DNA of 64,000 nt from an uncultured Bacteroidota bacterium. GTDB lineage: Bacteria; Bacteroidota; Bacteroidia; Chitinophagales; Chitinophagaceae. Of the stretch, positions 10,078 to 16,924 are shown piece by piece (the first letter of the stretch is position 1; every line of letters starts with the position of its first letter). A model generated the notes under the pieces. The model made no database searches and had not been told where the DNA came from. It was given only the letters and a program-made list of their open reading frames with translations. Made by a program: the position numbers and the translations under genes. The DNA is taken from contig CAIJXT010000024.1 of assembly GCA_903824665.1 (NCBI GenBank), positions 1 through 64,000 on the forward strand. The letters are read 5' to 3'.

Positions 10078-10113
10078 CCCGAGAATGTAAATTTACAAAT
10101 TTACATTCTCGGG
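10078..10113 (-). terminator. Hairpin between rpsU and xerC (terminator or attenuator)
   Basis: A perfect 15-bp inverted repeat with arms at 10078-10092 and 10099-10113 and a 6-base loop. On the minus strand it is followed by TTTACTATG, where ATG is the xerC start. The U-run is short and the start codon follows directly, so partial termination with read-through from rpsU into xerC-hpf is plausible. It could also act as an mRNA 3'-end stabiliser for rpsU. Confidence 0.7.
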
Positions 10114-10174
10114 TACAAATTTATTTTTGAATAACCCGCTAAAACGATGTTATTTTTTCAACAACTAATGATTA

Positions 10175-10372
10175 CTAGCTATCAAGGTCACCGTTCTCCA
10201 ACTGAAGCTTGTAAACAGCTTTCAGAATTTCTGTACGACGCCTGATTGAAGGCTTAGTGAATGACTGCCTGTCGCGGAGCTGGTTGAGCGTACGTGATTT
10301 CTCGTACTTCTTTTTGTACTTCTTGAGCGCCTTGTCAATGTTTTCGCAATCTTTTGAGTCGATTATAAGCAT
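10175..10372 (-). CDS. rpsU: 30S ribosomal protein bS21
   Basis: 65 residues starting MLIIDSKDCENIDKALKKYK and continuing with the S21 signature (TLNQLRDRQSF, PSIRRR). It is a small basic protein of the 30S platform next to the 3' end of 16S rRNA. The ATG at 10372 is chosen because it gives the family N-terminus, lies six bases after an excellent Shine-Dalgarno sequence and about 25 bases after a consensus promoter. An upstream in-frame ATG at 10447 lies before the promoter and is unlikely. Transcription continues toward xerC and hpf through a strong hairpin. Confidence 0.97.
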   Translation of the reverse strand: MLIIDSKDCENIDKALKKYKKKYEKSRTLNQLRDRQSFTKPSIRRRTEILKAVYKLQLENGDLDS

Positions 10373-10378
10373 ATATAT

Positions 10379-10386
10379 ACCCCCTT
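10379..10386 (-). promoter_or_regulatory. Strong Shine-Dalgarno sequence of rpsU
   Basis: The minus strand reads AAGGGGGT, six bases before the ATG. All eight bases can pair with the anti-SD ACCUCCUU, with one G-U wobble. This stands out because other starts in this window have no such element. In Flavobacterium johnsoniae the anti-SD is masked by ribosomal proteins including bS21, and rpsU mRNA is known to carry an SD for autoregulation. The same logic probably applies here. Confidence 0.85.
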
Positions 10387-10402
10387 TTGATATTTGGGAA
10401 TG

Positions 10403-10433
10403 CAAAGGTAACAAAAATGGCAAGACCAACAAA
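10403..10433 (-). promoter_or_regulatory. Consensus Bacteroidota promoter of rpsU
   Basis: On the minus strand TTTG (plus 10430-10433) is separated by exactly 19 bases from TACCTTTG (plus 10403-10410). This is a full match to the primary sigma-factor consensus TTTG-N19-TANNTTTG of Bacteroidota. Predicted transcription starts near 10397, giving a leader of about 25 bases that includes the Shine-Dalgarno sequence. Confidence 0.88.
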
Positions 10434-10675
10434 TTTTTATTTGGCATGTTTTACACACCTTTTCCGGCCAAGTATATTCAAAGAAAACACAAACGCGCCA
10501 AAAACAAAACCACTGTCATTAAGGATGTAAAAAGACCACAAACGCCTTGCAAAGACCACATTACAAGGAAAAAGTTCATGCAATGAATGGTACAATTTCA
10601 TTAGTGCCACGGGCATTTTAAATCGGACTATACATTATTGGCACAACGCTTTACCTTAGCACTCTAATTATTGCA
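10434..10675. other. Intergenic region between divergent rpsU and the glycosyl-1-phosphate transferase gene
   Basis: With the rpsU leader and promoter this makes a gene-free stretch of 303 bases. The rpsU promoter occupies its left end. Before the plus-strand gene at 10676 there is only a weak -7-like TACCTTAG (10652-10659). Nothing else is recognised; short open frames here have no family features. Confidence 0.4.
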
Positions 10676-11293
10676 ATGTTTCGTACACTTTATACAGGTA
10701 TCATAAAACCGATTGCCGACATTTTTGTTGCGCTGGTGGTGTTTCTCGTTTTGCTGCCGGTCTTCTTACTTGTTGTTTTATTTCTGGCAGCGGCTAATAA
10801 CGGCAAGCCATTTTTCTTTCAGTTAAGACCAGGGAAAAACGGAAAAATATTCCGCGTTATCAAGTTCAAAACAATGAACGACAGAAAAGATCCTGGCGGA
10901 AACCTGCTGCCGGACGCTGACAGGCTGACAGCAATTGGCAAATTTGTGCGTAAGACATCTCTGGATGAGATACCCCAACTGCTTAATGTAATTAAAGGCG
11001 ACATGAGCATAGTAGGCCCCAGACCGTTGCTGGTAGAATACCTGCCGTTGTATAATGAAACTCAAAAAAGAAGGCATGACGTCAAACCAGGCATTACCGG
11101 CTGGGCACAGGTGAACGGACGTAACACAATAAGCTGGAAACAAAAATTCGAATATGATGTGTGGTATGTCGACAACATCAGTTTCGTGCTCGATTTCAGG
11201 ATACTGCTGATGACCGTGCGTAATGTGGTAAAATCGGAAGGAATTAACTCCACTACATCCGCTACGATGGAGAAGTTCACCGGATCGTCATAG
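10676..11293 (+). CDS. Monotopic phosphoglycosyl transferase (undecaprenyl-phosphate sugar-1-phosphate transferase)
   Basis: 205 residues of the bacterial sugar-transferase (PglC/WcaJ C-terminal) family. An N-terminal hydrophobic re-entrant segment (about 13-40) precedes the soluble catalytic core. Signature motifs are FFFQLRPGKNGKIF (46-59), VIKFKTM (61-67) and TSLDEIPQLLNVIKGDMSIVGPRP, which holds the Asp97-Glu98 catalytic dyad, and then VKPGITGWAQVNGRN. These enzymes move a sugar phosphate from a nucleotide sugar to undecaprenyl phosphate and so start capsule, O-antigen or glycoprotein glycan assembly. The short form lacks the four-helix WcaJ N-terminus. No other glycan genes are adjacent, so the donor sugar cannot be named. 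It converges with the rhodanese lipoprotein gene. Confidence 0.92.
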   Translation: MFRTLYTGIIKPIADIFVALVVFLVLLPVFLLVVLFLAAANNGKPFFFQLRPGKNGKIFRVIKFKTMNDRKDPGGNLLPDADRLTAIGKFVRKTSLDEIPQLLNVIKGDMSIVGPRPLLVEYLPLYNETQKRRHDVKPGITGWAQVNGRNTISWKQKFEYDVWYVDNISFVLDFRILLMTVRNVVKSEGINSTTSATMEKFTGSS

Positions 11294-11327
11294 GGGTAAA
11301 AAACAACAGTAGCTTATTTCAGGAGCA

Positions 11328-11744
11328 CTATTGAACAGGCAGCCCCTTAGCCTTCCAGGCCATAATACCACCATCCATATTGAATACCTGCTTGAAACCC
11401 ATCTTTTCCAGCTGCTCTGCAGCGCGGGCACTTCTGCCACCCGAACGGCAGTAGAGATACACAGGCTTTTCTTTGCTTAGCGTGCTCACTTGCTTTTCGA
11501 ATTCTGCTCCCTGAATATCGAAATTCAGTGCATTCGCCAAATGTCCTGTGCTGAATTCGCCCTGAGTACGCACATCTACCAGCTGCACTTCTTTTCCGGC
11601 CTTTACTGCGTCATCGAACTTTTGTGGCTGCAGTAGCTGCACCACCTGATTCTGTGCCTGATCACCTTCACGCTCCTGGCATGAAGCAAAAACCGCCGAA
11701 AACATGATCGCCAAAACAATACCTATATTCTTCATTACGTTCAT
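11328..11744 (-). CDS. Rhodanese-domain lipoprotein
   Basis: 138 residues. The N-terminus is a lipoprotein signal (hydrophobic 7-20, then FASC with Cys22). A single rhodanese domain covers about 35-136, with LVDVRTQGEFSTGHLANALN and the active-site loop CRSGGRS (Cys99), then NMDGGIMAW. The catalytic cysteine is present, so it can be expected to carry persulfide sulfur, here at the cell envelope. It is the last gene of the minus-strand sulfur module; its start lies two bases after the stop of the CoA-disulfide-reductase fusion, which implies co-transcription. An alternative start at 11735 (MKNIG) gives an equally good signal. Confidence 0.9.
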   Translation of the reverse strand: MNVMKNIGIVLAIMFSAVFASCQEREGDQAQNQVVQLLQPQKFDDAVKAGKEVQLVDVRTQGEFSTGHLANALNFDIQGAEFEKQVSTLSKEKPVYLYCRSGGRSARAAEQLEKMGFKQVFNMDGGIMAWKAKGLPVQ

Positions 11745-11746
11745 TT

Positions 11747-13435
11747 TTATTGGTTTACAATTTTGTTTACCTCATCAGTAATCCGTGATTCTTCTTTTAA
11801 CGTTTTCCAAAGCCTGTAACCACCAGAAAGATTGAACACCCGATCAAAACCCGACTGGCGCAATATTCGCTGGGCAAGGTACCCCCTTATTCCCGCCTCA
11901 CAATAAATATACACAGGCATTGCTTTTGACAATTCATCCAATCTCTCCCTTATACTGTCAACAGGTATGTTTATTGCTCCATCAATAGCACCTGCCAGAT
12001 ACTCATCAGCAGACCGAACATCTACCAAAGTATAAGACGCTGCGTTTTGGGGCAACTGATCCCAATAAAAGACATGCAATTTGTCTGCAAGAATATTTTC
12101 CGCCACAAACCCTGCCATATTTACGGGGTCCTTTGCCGATGAAAACGGTGGTGCATAAGCGTGCTCAAAAGCAGCAAGATCATGCACAGTTCCTTTTTGT
12201 TGTATCAACATCGACAGTACATCCAACCTTTTATCCACCCCTTCGTACCCCACAATCTGAGCGCCTAACAAACGTCCGTCGCCGGGAGAAAAGACTGATT
12301 GTATGGTCATATCCCGGGAACCTGGGTAATAACCGGCATGCGCACCACTGTGAGTTGTGGAAACAATATGTGGAATACCTGTGGCAACCAAATGTTTTGA
12401 AGCCATGCCGGTAGCACCGGCAGTCAACTCAAATACCTTGAGAATAGCAGTATTGACAGCACCTTTATAAGTTTCCGAATTACCTCCTGCGATGTTATTT
12501 GCACATATCCGGCCTTGCTTGTTTGCAGGCCCGGCGAGGTAGGTGATCATCTGATTTCCCGTTATTGGATTAGCAAACTCTATTGCGTCACCAACAGCGT
12601 ATACATCGGGATCTGATGTCTGCAAAAATTCATTGACAAAAATACCACGCGCCGGTCCTATTCTAAGCCCGGCATCGGCAGCAAGGCGGGTATCAGGCCG
12701 CACGCCAATTGAAAGAATGACTATATCAGTTGTAATTGCATCTTTGTTCGTGAATTGAACGCTTAGTCCCTTTTCCTGCTTTTCAAACCCTGAAACAGCT
12801 GTATTGAGTAACAAACGAACGCCCTTTGCCCTGAGGTGCTGCTGCACTATTGCGGCCATTGGAATATCTACCGGCGCGAGAACCTGATTACCCATCTCAG
12901 CAATAGTAACCTGAAGACCGGCATGATGCAGATTTTCTGCCATCTCAAGCCCAATAAAACCCGCCCCGATAATTACGGCGCTTTTAACTTGAGAATTGCC
13001 GATGAATGACTTGATGTAATCTGTATCTGCAACATTCCTCAGCGTGAATATGCCTGGTGTGTCAATTCCGGGCAAAGGCGGTTTCACAGGTTCCGCGCCA
13101 GGCGAAAGTACCAGCTTATCATATGCCTCTTCATATGTTACACCGGTACGCAAATTTTTTGCTTTTACTTTCTTACCGGCAATATCTATAGACAAAACCT
13201 CTGTCTGTATTCTGACATCAATATTGAAACGTTTATTAAAGGATGCCGCGGTCTGTACAAACAACTTGTTGCGGTCTTTGATCACATTGCCGATATAATA
13301 TGGAAGTCCGCAATTGGCGTACGAGATAAATTTACCGCGCTCAAAGATCAGGATCTCAGCGTGCTCATCCAGCCGCCGCAATCGCGCAGCGGCACTGGCA
13401 CCTCCCGCCACGGCTCCTACTATCAGATACCTCAT
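11747..13435 (-). CDS. CoA-disulfide reductase / rhodanese fusion (FAD/NAD(P)-dependent, persulfide-related)
   Basis: 562 residues. It starts with the FAD-binding motif YLIVGAVAGGASAAARLRR. The single redox cysteine Cys42 lies in ISYANCGLPYYIG, typical of the CoADR / Nox / Npsr class. A second Rossmann motif (AVIIGAGFIGLEMAENL) binds NAD(P)H. VYAVGDAIE marks the second FAD contact, followed by the dimerisation domain. A rhodanese domain fills about 455-555, with CEAGIRG (Cys512). Relatives reduce CoA disulfide, CoA persulfide or polysulfide. Gene order thioredoxin - this gene - rhodanese lipoprotein supports a role in sulfane-sulfur or persulfide metabolism. The exact substrate cannot be read from sequence. 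Confidence 0.92.
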   Translation of the reverse strand: MRYLIVGAVAGGASAAARLRRLDEHAEILIFERGKFISYANCGLPYYIGNVIKDRNKLFVQTAASFNKRFNIDVRIQTEVLSIDIAGKKVKAKNLRTGVTYEEAYDKLVLSPGAEPVKPPLPGIDTPGIFTLRNVADTDYIKSFIGNSQVKSAVIIGAGFIGLEMAENLHHAGLQVTIAEMGNQVLAPVDIPMAAIVQQHLRAKGVRLLLNTAVSGFEKQEKGLSVQFTNKDAITTDIVILSIGVRPDTRLAADAGLRIGPARGIFVNEFLQTSDPDVYAVGDAIEFANPITGNQMITYLAGPANKQGRICANNIAGGNSETYKGAVNTAILKVFELTAGATGMASKHLVATGIPHIVSTTHSGAHAGYYPGSRDMTIQSVFSPGDGRLLGAQIVGYEGVDKRLDVLSMLIQQKGTVHDLAAFEHAYAPPFSSAKDPVNMAGFVAENILADKLHVFYWDQLPQNAASYTLVDVRSADEYLAGAIDGAINIPVDSIRERLDELSKAMPVYIYCEAGIRGYLAQRILRQSGFDRVFNLSGGYRLWKTLKEESRITDEVNKIVNQ

Positions 13436-13455
13436 CGGTTATTATTGTAAAATGA

Positions 13456-13761
13456 CTACTGTTGATTTGATTCAATAATGCCCTTTAAAAAGGATGCCTG
13501 CAACACTCCAGACTGTCGCCAAACCGGATGCCCATTGCGAAACAAAATAAGTGTTGGCACTCCCGATATGCTGTATTCGCTTGCCAGACCGGGATTCTTG
13601 TCGACATCTATCTTAATAATAGTAGCCTTATCACCCACGGCGTCTTTCAATTGCTTCAGTATTGGTGCCATCATCTTGCAGGGTCCGCACCACTCTGCTG
13701 AAAAATCTACCAGTACAGGTTTGCTATCGCTGATAATCTCTGAAAATGTTTTTGTTGCCAT
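13456..13761 (-). CDS. Thioredoxin
   Basis: 101 residues with the thioredoxin fold and active site WCGPC (Cys25, Cys28) in [16 protein letters not shown], a cis-proline loop SGVPTLILF and no signal peptide. It is slightly shorter than housekeeping TrxA. It sits in the sulfur module, 6 bases after the cysteine-rich membrane protein gene and 20 bases before the CoA-disulfide-reductase gene. It may be a dedicated reductant for protein persulfides or rhodaneses. It need not be the main cellular thioredoxin. Confidence 0.94.
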   Translation of the reverse strand: MATKTFSEIISDSKPVLVDFSAEWCGPCKMMAPILKQLKDAVGDKATIIKIDVDKNPGLASEYSISGVPTLILFRNGHPVWRQSGVLQASFLKGIIESNQQ

Positions 13762-13767
13762 TGTTGT

Positions 13768-14031
13768 CTATTTTACTTCTTCAAACTCAATTACTTCTTC
13801 CTGTGCGGCTGCAATAGTACTTTTACGGGCATTCGGGCGAACCGGTCCACATCCCTGAGTTCCGCAACAACCTGTATCGGTAACTGCCTGATAAAGGAAA
13901 AACAAACTAAATAAGCCTACAGGCCAATCCTTGTTCTGAATCCCAACTACCAGCATCATTACACCAATACCCAATCGAACCATCCGCATCAGGTGCCAGT
14001 TCGTCATTAATTTTTCCTTCCAGTTATTCAT
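13768..14031 (-). CDS. Small membrane protein with CCGxxGCG motif (DUF2892/YgaP-like)
   Basis: 87 residues. Two hydrophobic segments (about 18-32 and 37-50) are followed by a cysteine cluster, DTGCCGTQGCG, and an acidic C-terminus. The layout matches the small YgaP-type membrane proteins (DUF2892 neighbourhood) found beside rhodaneses in Bacteroidota. The three cysteines could hold sulfane sulfur or metal; this is inference. Its start overlaps the upstream rhodanese stop by four bases (ATGA), which points to translational coupling. Confidence 0.8.
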   Translation of the reverse strand: MNNWKEKLMTNWHLMRMVRLGIGVMMLVVGIQNKDWPVGLFSLFFLYQAVTDTGCCGTQGCGPVRPNARKSTIAAAQEEVIEFEEVK

Positions 14032-14342
14032 TTTTCAAGTGTTTTGAGATTTACCCAGCTACCGCCATTGTGTACTTCCTTAAATCCATGAGCCTGCAGC
14101 ATAGATTTCGCCGAACCACTGCGCATACCAGATGCACAACAGGTGATAACAGGCTTGTCTTTTTTCAGTTTTGCCAGCTGCCCGGACAGGCTTGCGAGTG
14201 GTATGTTTGTGGAACCTTTGATATGTCCCGATGCATACTCGCCAGGTGTACGCACATCTATTATCACTCCTCCCCTCTGCATTACTTCAGCAAGATCTGT
14301 TGTTGGTCCGAAACCGAATAATTTTTTGATCTGATCTAACAT
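14028..14342 (-). CDS. Cytoplasmic single-domain rhodanese
   Basis: 104 residues and no signal peptide. Rhodanese signatures are VIIDVRTPGEYASGHIKGS and active loop CASGMRS with Cys69 (preceded by another Cys68), then GGSWVNL. It is a GlpE/PspE-like sulfurtransferase and one of three rhodanese domains in this module, each with a different placement (cytoplasmic, fused to a flavoprotein, lipid-anchored). It overlaps the next gene by four bases. Confidence 0.92.
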   Translation of the reverse strand: MLDQIKKLFGFGPTTDLAEVMQRGGVIIDVRTPGEYASGHIKGSTNIPLASLSGQLAKLKKDKPVITCCASGMRSGSAKSMLQAHGFKEVHNGGSWVNLKTLEK

Positions 14343-14390
14343 ATTCTGTCGTTTTAATTGTTTTGCTTCACTATTTGTATTCCTGCTATT

Positions 14391-14594
14391 TTATTGTTTG
14401 GCGGGCTGCCTGTGGAACATACTGCCAATAAGTGCTCCCATAATGGCACCGTAAATTGTACTGTTTACCGGACTTGATGTGATTGCACAACTGCCGCTCG
14501 CGCACCCCACAAAATACCAGTAACACCAACCTGCACCCGCACCTGCTGCGATGCCTGCCAACTCCCATTTGTACCTACCTATTTTCGACTTCAT
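14391..14594 (-). CDS. DUF6132 family small membrane protein
   Basis: 67 residues with two hydrophobic helices. Between them is the conserved segment GCASGSCAITSSP, then NSTIYGAIMGALIGS, the DUF6132 pattern. Its function is not known. The family often lies beside rhodanese and thioredoxin genes, and the paired cysteines suggest a link to sulfur or redox handling. It is probably the first gene of the long minus-strand operon. A palindrome-like site matching the one upstream of the DUF2892 gene lies 50 bases before its start. Confidence 0.85.
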   Translation of the reverse strand: MKSKIGRYKWELAGIAAGAGAGWCYWYFVGCASGSCAITSSPVNSTIYGAIMGALIGSMFHRQPAKQ

Positions 14595-14644
14595 TTCTTT
14601 TGTTGATTGTTACACAAAGGTCACATGAATCAAGCCTCTTCTTT

Positions 14645-14658
14645 GGAACATTTGTTGG
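14645..14658 (-). promoter_or_regulatory. Operator candidate upstream of DUF6132-rhodanese operon
   Basis: GGAACATTTGTTGG, an imperfect inverted repeat that shares its first 12 bases with the perfect site at 14999-15012. It starts 50 bases upstream of the DUF6132 start codon. The adjacent Crp/Fnr-family regulator is the obvious candidate to bind it. Confidence 0.6.
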
Positions 14659-14735
14659 ATTGGATGGCTCATTTTTCAGAAAAAACTGTTAAATGGCAAC
14701 AGTACAAAATTCGAGCTGTATGGTTGTGAAAACCA

Positions 14736-14942
14736 CTATTTTCCGGTTTTGCAAGTCTTGATGCCAAATGGCAAATACAGCGGGCAAACACCTACTACGG
14801 CTGTAAGTACGAATACACCAGACAAAATCAGCAATACCGTTGCAAGCATGCCGGTGATAACACCTGTGTAGGCAAGCCCTGCAACTACAGCAGCAATAAT
14901 TACTCTGAGTATTCTGTCAACTGAACCCATGTTCTTTTTCAT
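14736..14942 (-). CDS. DUF2892 (YgaP-like) small membrane protein
   Basis: 68 residues. It starts MKKNMGSVDRILRVIIA, has two transmembrane helices (about 11-29 and 33-50) and ends with the family signature TAVVGVCPLYLPFGIKTC. In E. coli YgaP this transmembrane unit is fused to a rhodanese domain; here it is free-standing next to rhodanese genes. It is separated from the DUF6132 gene by about 140 bases and has its own operator-like palindrome 56 bases upstream, so it may be a separate transcript under the same regulator. Confidence 0.9.
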   Translation of the reverse strand: MKKNMGSVDRILRVIIAAVVAGLAYTGVITGMLATVLLILSGVFVLTAVVGVCPLYLPFGIKTCKTGK

Positions 14943-14998
14943 AAAATCTGAATTTTATTAGTGAGCAACAAAGGTCTGAATACAAATAGTTACAATAT

Positions 14999-15012
14999 GG
15001 AACATTTGTTCC
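14999..15012 (-). promoter_or_regulatory. Perfect operator-like palindrome upstream of DUF2892 gene
   Basis: GGAACA-TT-TGTTCC, perfect 6-bp arms with a 2-base centre. It abuts the stop codon of the Crp/Fnr regulator gene and starts 56 bases before the DUF2892 start codon. Twelve bases are identical to the site at 14645. Crp/Fnr dimers bind two-fold symmetric sites of about this size. Confidence 0.65.
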
Positions 15013-15645
15013 CTAACCGCCTGTGAGTTCAATAATATTTCTTCCGAGCCGCAGCATATTTTTCTGCTCCATGGTGCGCAGCAACCTGCTGATAGCCTCC
15101 CGGTGAGTATGCAATTCGTCGGCTATATTCTGGTGGGTAATGTATAACGCACGGGTACCAGCAGCTCGTGCCCGCTCCTGCAGGTAATGCAGCACCTGCT
15201 GATCCATGTTGCTGAATGCAATCAGGTCTATAACGTCGAGCAGCTCAGCAAAACGCTGGCTGTAGGTACTGTTCACATAAGTCTTCCATTCGGGAAACTT
15301 AAACCAGCTGTCTGTCATTGCTGCAGGCACCTGCAGCAATTCGCAATCTTCCTCTGCTATTGCTTTGATGCTGCTCTTTTTGCGGCCCTGGCAACAATTT
15401 ATGGCCATAGCACAGGTTTGCCCGGGATACAAGTGGTAAAGGAAAATCTCCTTCCCTTCGTCGTTTTGTCGTACGATGCGTAGAACACCTTTTGTAACAA
15501 TGGGAATAAACACGATTTCATCTCCGGGCGATATCAGGATCATATCCTTGGGAACAGATTTCCTACGGGCATGTGTGGCCATCTCTTCCAGCAAAGCCGG
15601 ATCCGAAAATACTGTATTCAACATGGGTTGTTTGCCATTTTGCAT
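15013..15645 (-). CDS. Crp/Fnr family transcriptional regulator
   Basis: 210 residues. The N-terminal cyclic-nucleotide-binding-like beta roll spans about 15-130 (ILISPGDEIVFIPIVTKGVLRI, EIFLYHLYPGQTCAM). The C-terminal winged HTH spans about 150-208, with recognition region ITHQNIADELHTHREAISRLLRTME. Cysteines occur in the sensor domain (CAMAINCCQG). No cAMP-binding PRPL(G/A)xxS-type motif is seen, so the signal is probably not cAMP; a redox or sulfur signal through the cysteines is possible. It is encoded just upstream of and parallel to the sulfur module, and two matching palindromes precede genes of that module. A second in-frame Met (residue 8) could be the start. Confidence 0.9.
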   Translation of the reverse strand: MQNGKQPMLNTVFSDPALLEEMATHARRKSVPKDMILISPGDEIVFIPIVTKGVLRIVRQNDEGKEIFLYHLYPGQTCAMAINCCQGRKKSSIKAIAEEDCELLQVPAAMTDSWFKFPEWKTYVNSTYSQRFAELLDVIDLIAFSNMDQQVLHYLQERARAAGTRALYITHQNIADELHTHREAISRLLRTMEQKNMLRLGRNIIELTGG

Positions 15646-15793
15646 GATGCAAGATACGACAATGACCTGTCGCTTAATATGACCGCAATCAACAATAACA
15701 CAGCAGCATACACATTCTCAGGCACCAACACCATCGCTAATATTGCGGGGTTCAAAAAACTCAATCCCCAACAACCTTTTCTACATCCACTGA

Positions 15794-16816
15794 TCAGCTC
15801 AGACCATTGCAAATGTTCTTTGCAATTGCCGGACCCTCGTAAATGAAACCGGTATAGACCTGCACCAGCGACGCACCTGCGTCCAGTTTCTCACGGGCAT
15901 CAGCGGCAGTAAATATCCCACCTGATGCTATTATCGGTATACTGCCATTGCTGTTCTTATGAATGTACCTGATCACATCGGTAGCTCTTTGCCGTAAAGG
16001 CGCACCACTGAGGCCGCCCATACCTATCGCTTCGACATCAGCTTTGGGTGTTGCCAGCCTATCGCGGCTTATGGTTGTATTAGATGACACCAGCCCATCA
16101 AGCCCTGTGGTACGTACAATATCAATGATATCATCGAGCTGGCCGTTGGTGAGATCCGGTGCAATTTTGAGCAGTAATGGTTTCTGTCCACCCTTTTGTT
16201 TGTTGAGCATTTGCAGACGACTCAGCAGCAGTGTGAGCGGCTCTTTGTCTTGCAGGGCACGAAGACCGGGCGTATTGGGGCTACTTACATTCACAACGAA
16301 ATAATCTACCACATCGTACAAAGCGAGGAAGCATTTCTCATAATCATCAACAGCCTGCTCATTAGGGGTATCTTTGTTCTTACCGATATTGCCTCCGATG
16401 ATCACTTTTTCTTTGCGCTTACGCAACCGCTCTACGGCAGCAACAACACCATCATTGTTGAATCCCATCCTATTGATCAGCGCACTGTCTGCAGGCAAGC
16501 GAAACAAGCGTGGTTTGGGATTTCCGGATTGTGGGCGCGGTGTAAGCGTACCAATCTCAATAAAACCGAAACCAAGGCAAGCCAGCGGATCTGTGAATTT
16601 TGCGTCTTTGTCAAAACCTGCAGCCAGACCCACGGGATTGGGGAAGGTGATACCCCATATGGTACGCTGCAAAGAAGGCTTTGATGCCGTAAACACAGAC
16701 CTGACCACAGAACGTATAAATGGCACAGAACACGCATTGGTGAGCCAGCGCATGACCATGTAGTGTACCTTTTCTGCATCTACCCGAAAGAGTATTGCTC
16801 TTATTATTCTATACAT
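15794..16816 (-). CDS. pyrD: Dihydroorotate dehydrogenase (quinone), class 2
   Basis: 340 residues from the ATG at 16816 ([20 protein letters not shown]), the usual membrane-associating N-terminus of class 2 enzymes. An ATG ten codons further upstream is less likely. Motifs: [47 protein letters not shown], the active-site serine region [14 protein letters not shown] (Ser178/179), LLKIAPDL and the FMN phosphate loop [15 protein letters not shown]. It oxidises dihydroorotate to orotate with FMN and passes electrons to quinone, the fourth step of UMP synthesis. The gene stands alone. Confidence 0.97.
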   Translation of the reverse strand: MYRIIRAILFRVDAEKVHYMVMRWLTNACSVPFIRSVVRSVFTASKPSLQRTIWGITFPNPVGLAAGFDKDAKFTDPLACLGFGFIEIGTLTPRPQSGNPKPRLFRLPADSALINRMGFNNDGVVAAVERLRKRKEKVIIGGNIGKNKDTPNEQAVDDYEKCFLALYDVVDYFVVNVSSPNTPGLRALQDKEPLTLLLSRLQMLNKQKGGQKPLLLKIAPDLTNGQLDDIIDIVRTTGLDGLVSSNTTISRDRLATPKADVEAIGMGGLSGAPLRQRATDVIRYIHKNSNGSIPIIASGGIFTAADAREKLDAGASLVQVYTGFIYEGPAIAKNICNGLS

Positions 16817-16843
16817 TGACAATGTTTGATCTGAAAACCGGTG

Positions 16844-16851
16844 CAAATATA
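16844..16851 (-). promoter_or_regulatory. Possible pyrD -7 element
   Basis: The minus strand reads TATATTTG, a full match to TANNTTTG, about 27 bases upstream of the pyrD start. No TTTG lies at the standard 19-base spacing, so the call rests on the -7 element alone. Confidence 0.4.
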
Positions 16852-16924
16852 CAGTTGCAATTCTGTGTATTTTAACAAAAATAAGGGTCGTATAAATCAG
16901 CTAAACTGTAATTTAGCCAACAAT

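Noticed and set aside
10257-10586. 109-codon plus-strand frame over rpsU and its promoter
   Set aside because: It is antisense to rpsU, its promoter and RBS; it has no family features.
15618-15812. 64-codon minus-strand frame with hydrophobic stretch between pyrD and the Crp/Fnr gene
   Set aside because: It overlaps the end of pyrD and the start of the regulator gene in another frame and has no recognised family. The hydrophobic segment is suggestive, but a real gene cannot be supported.
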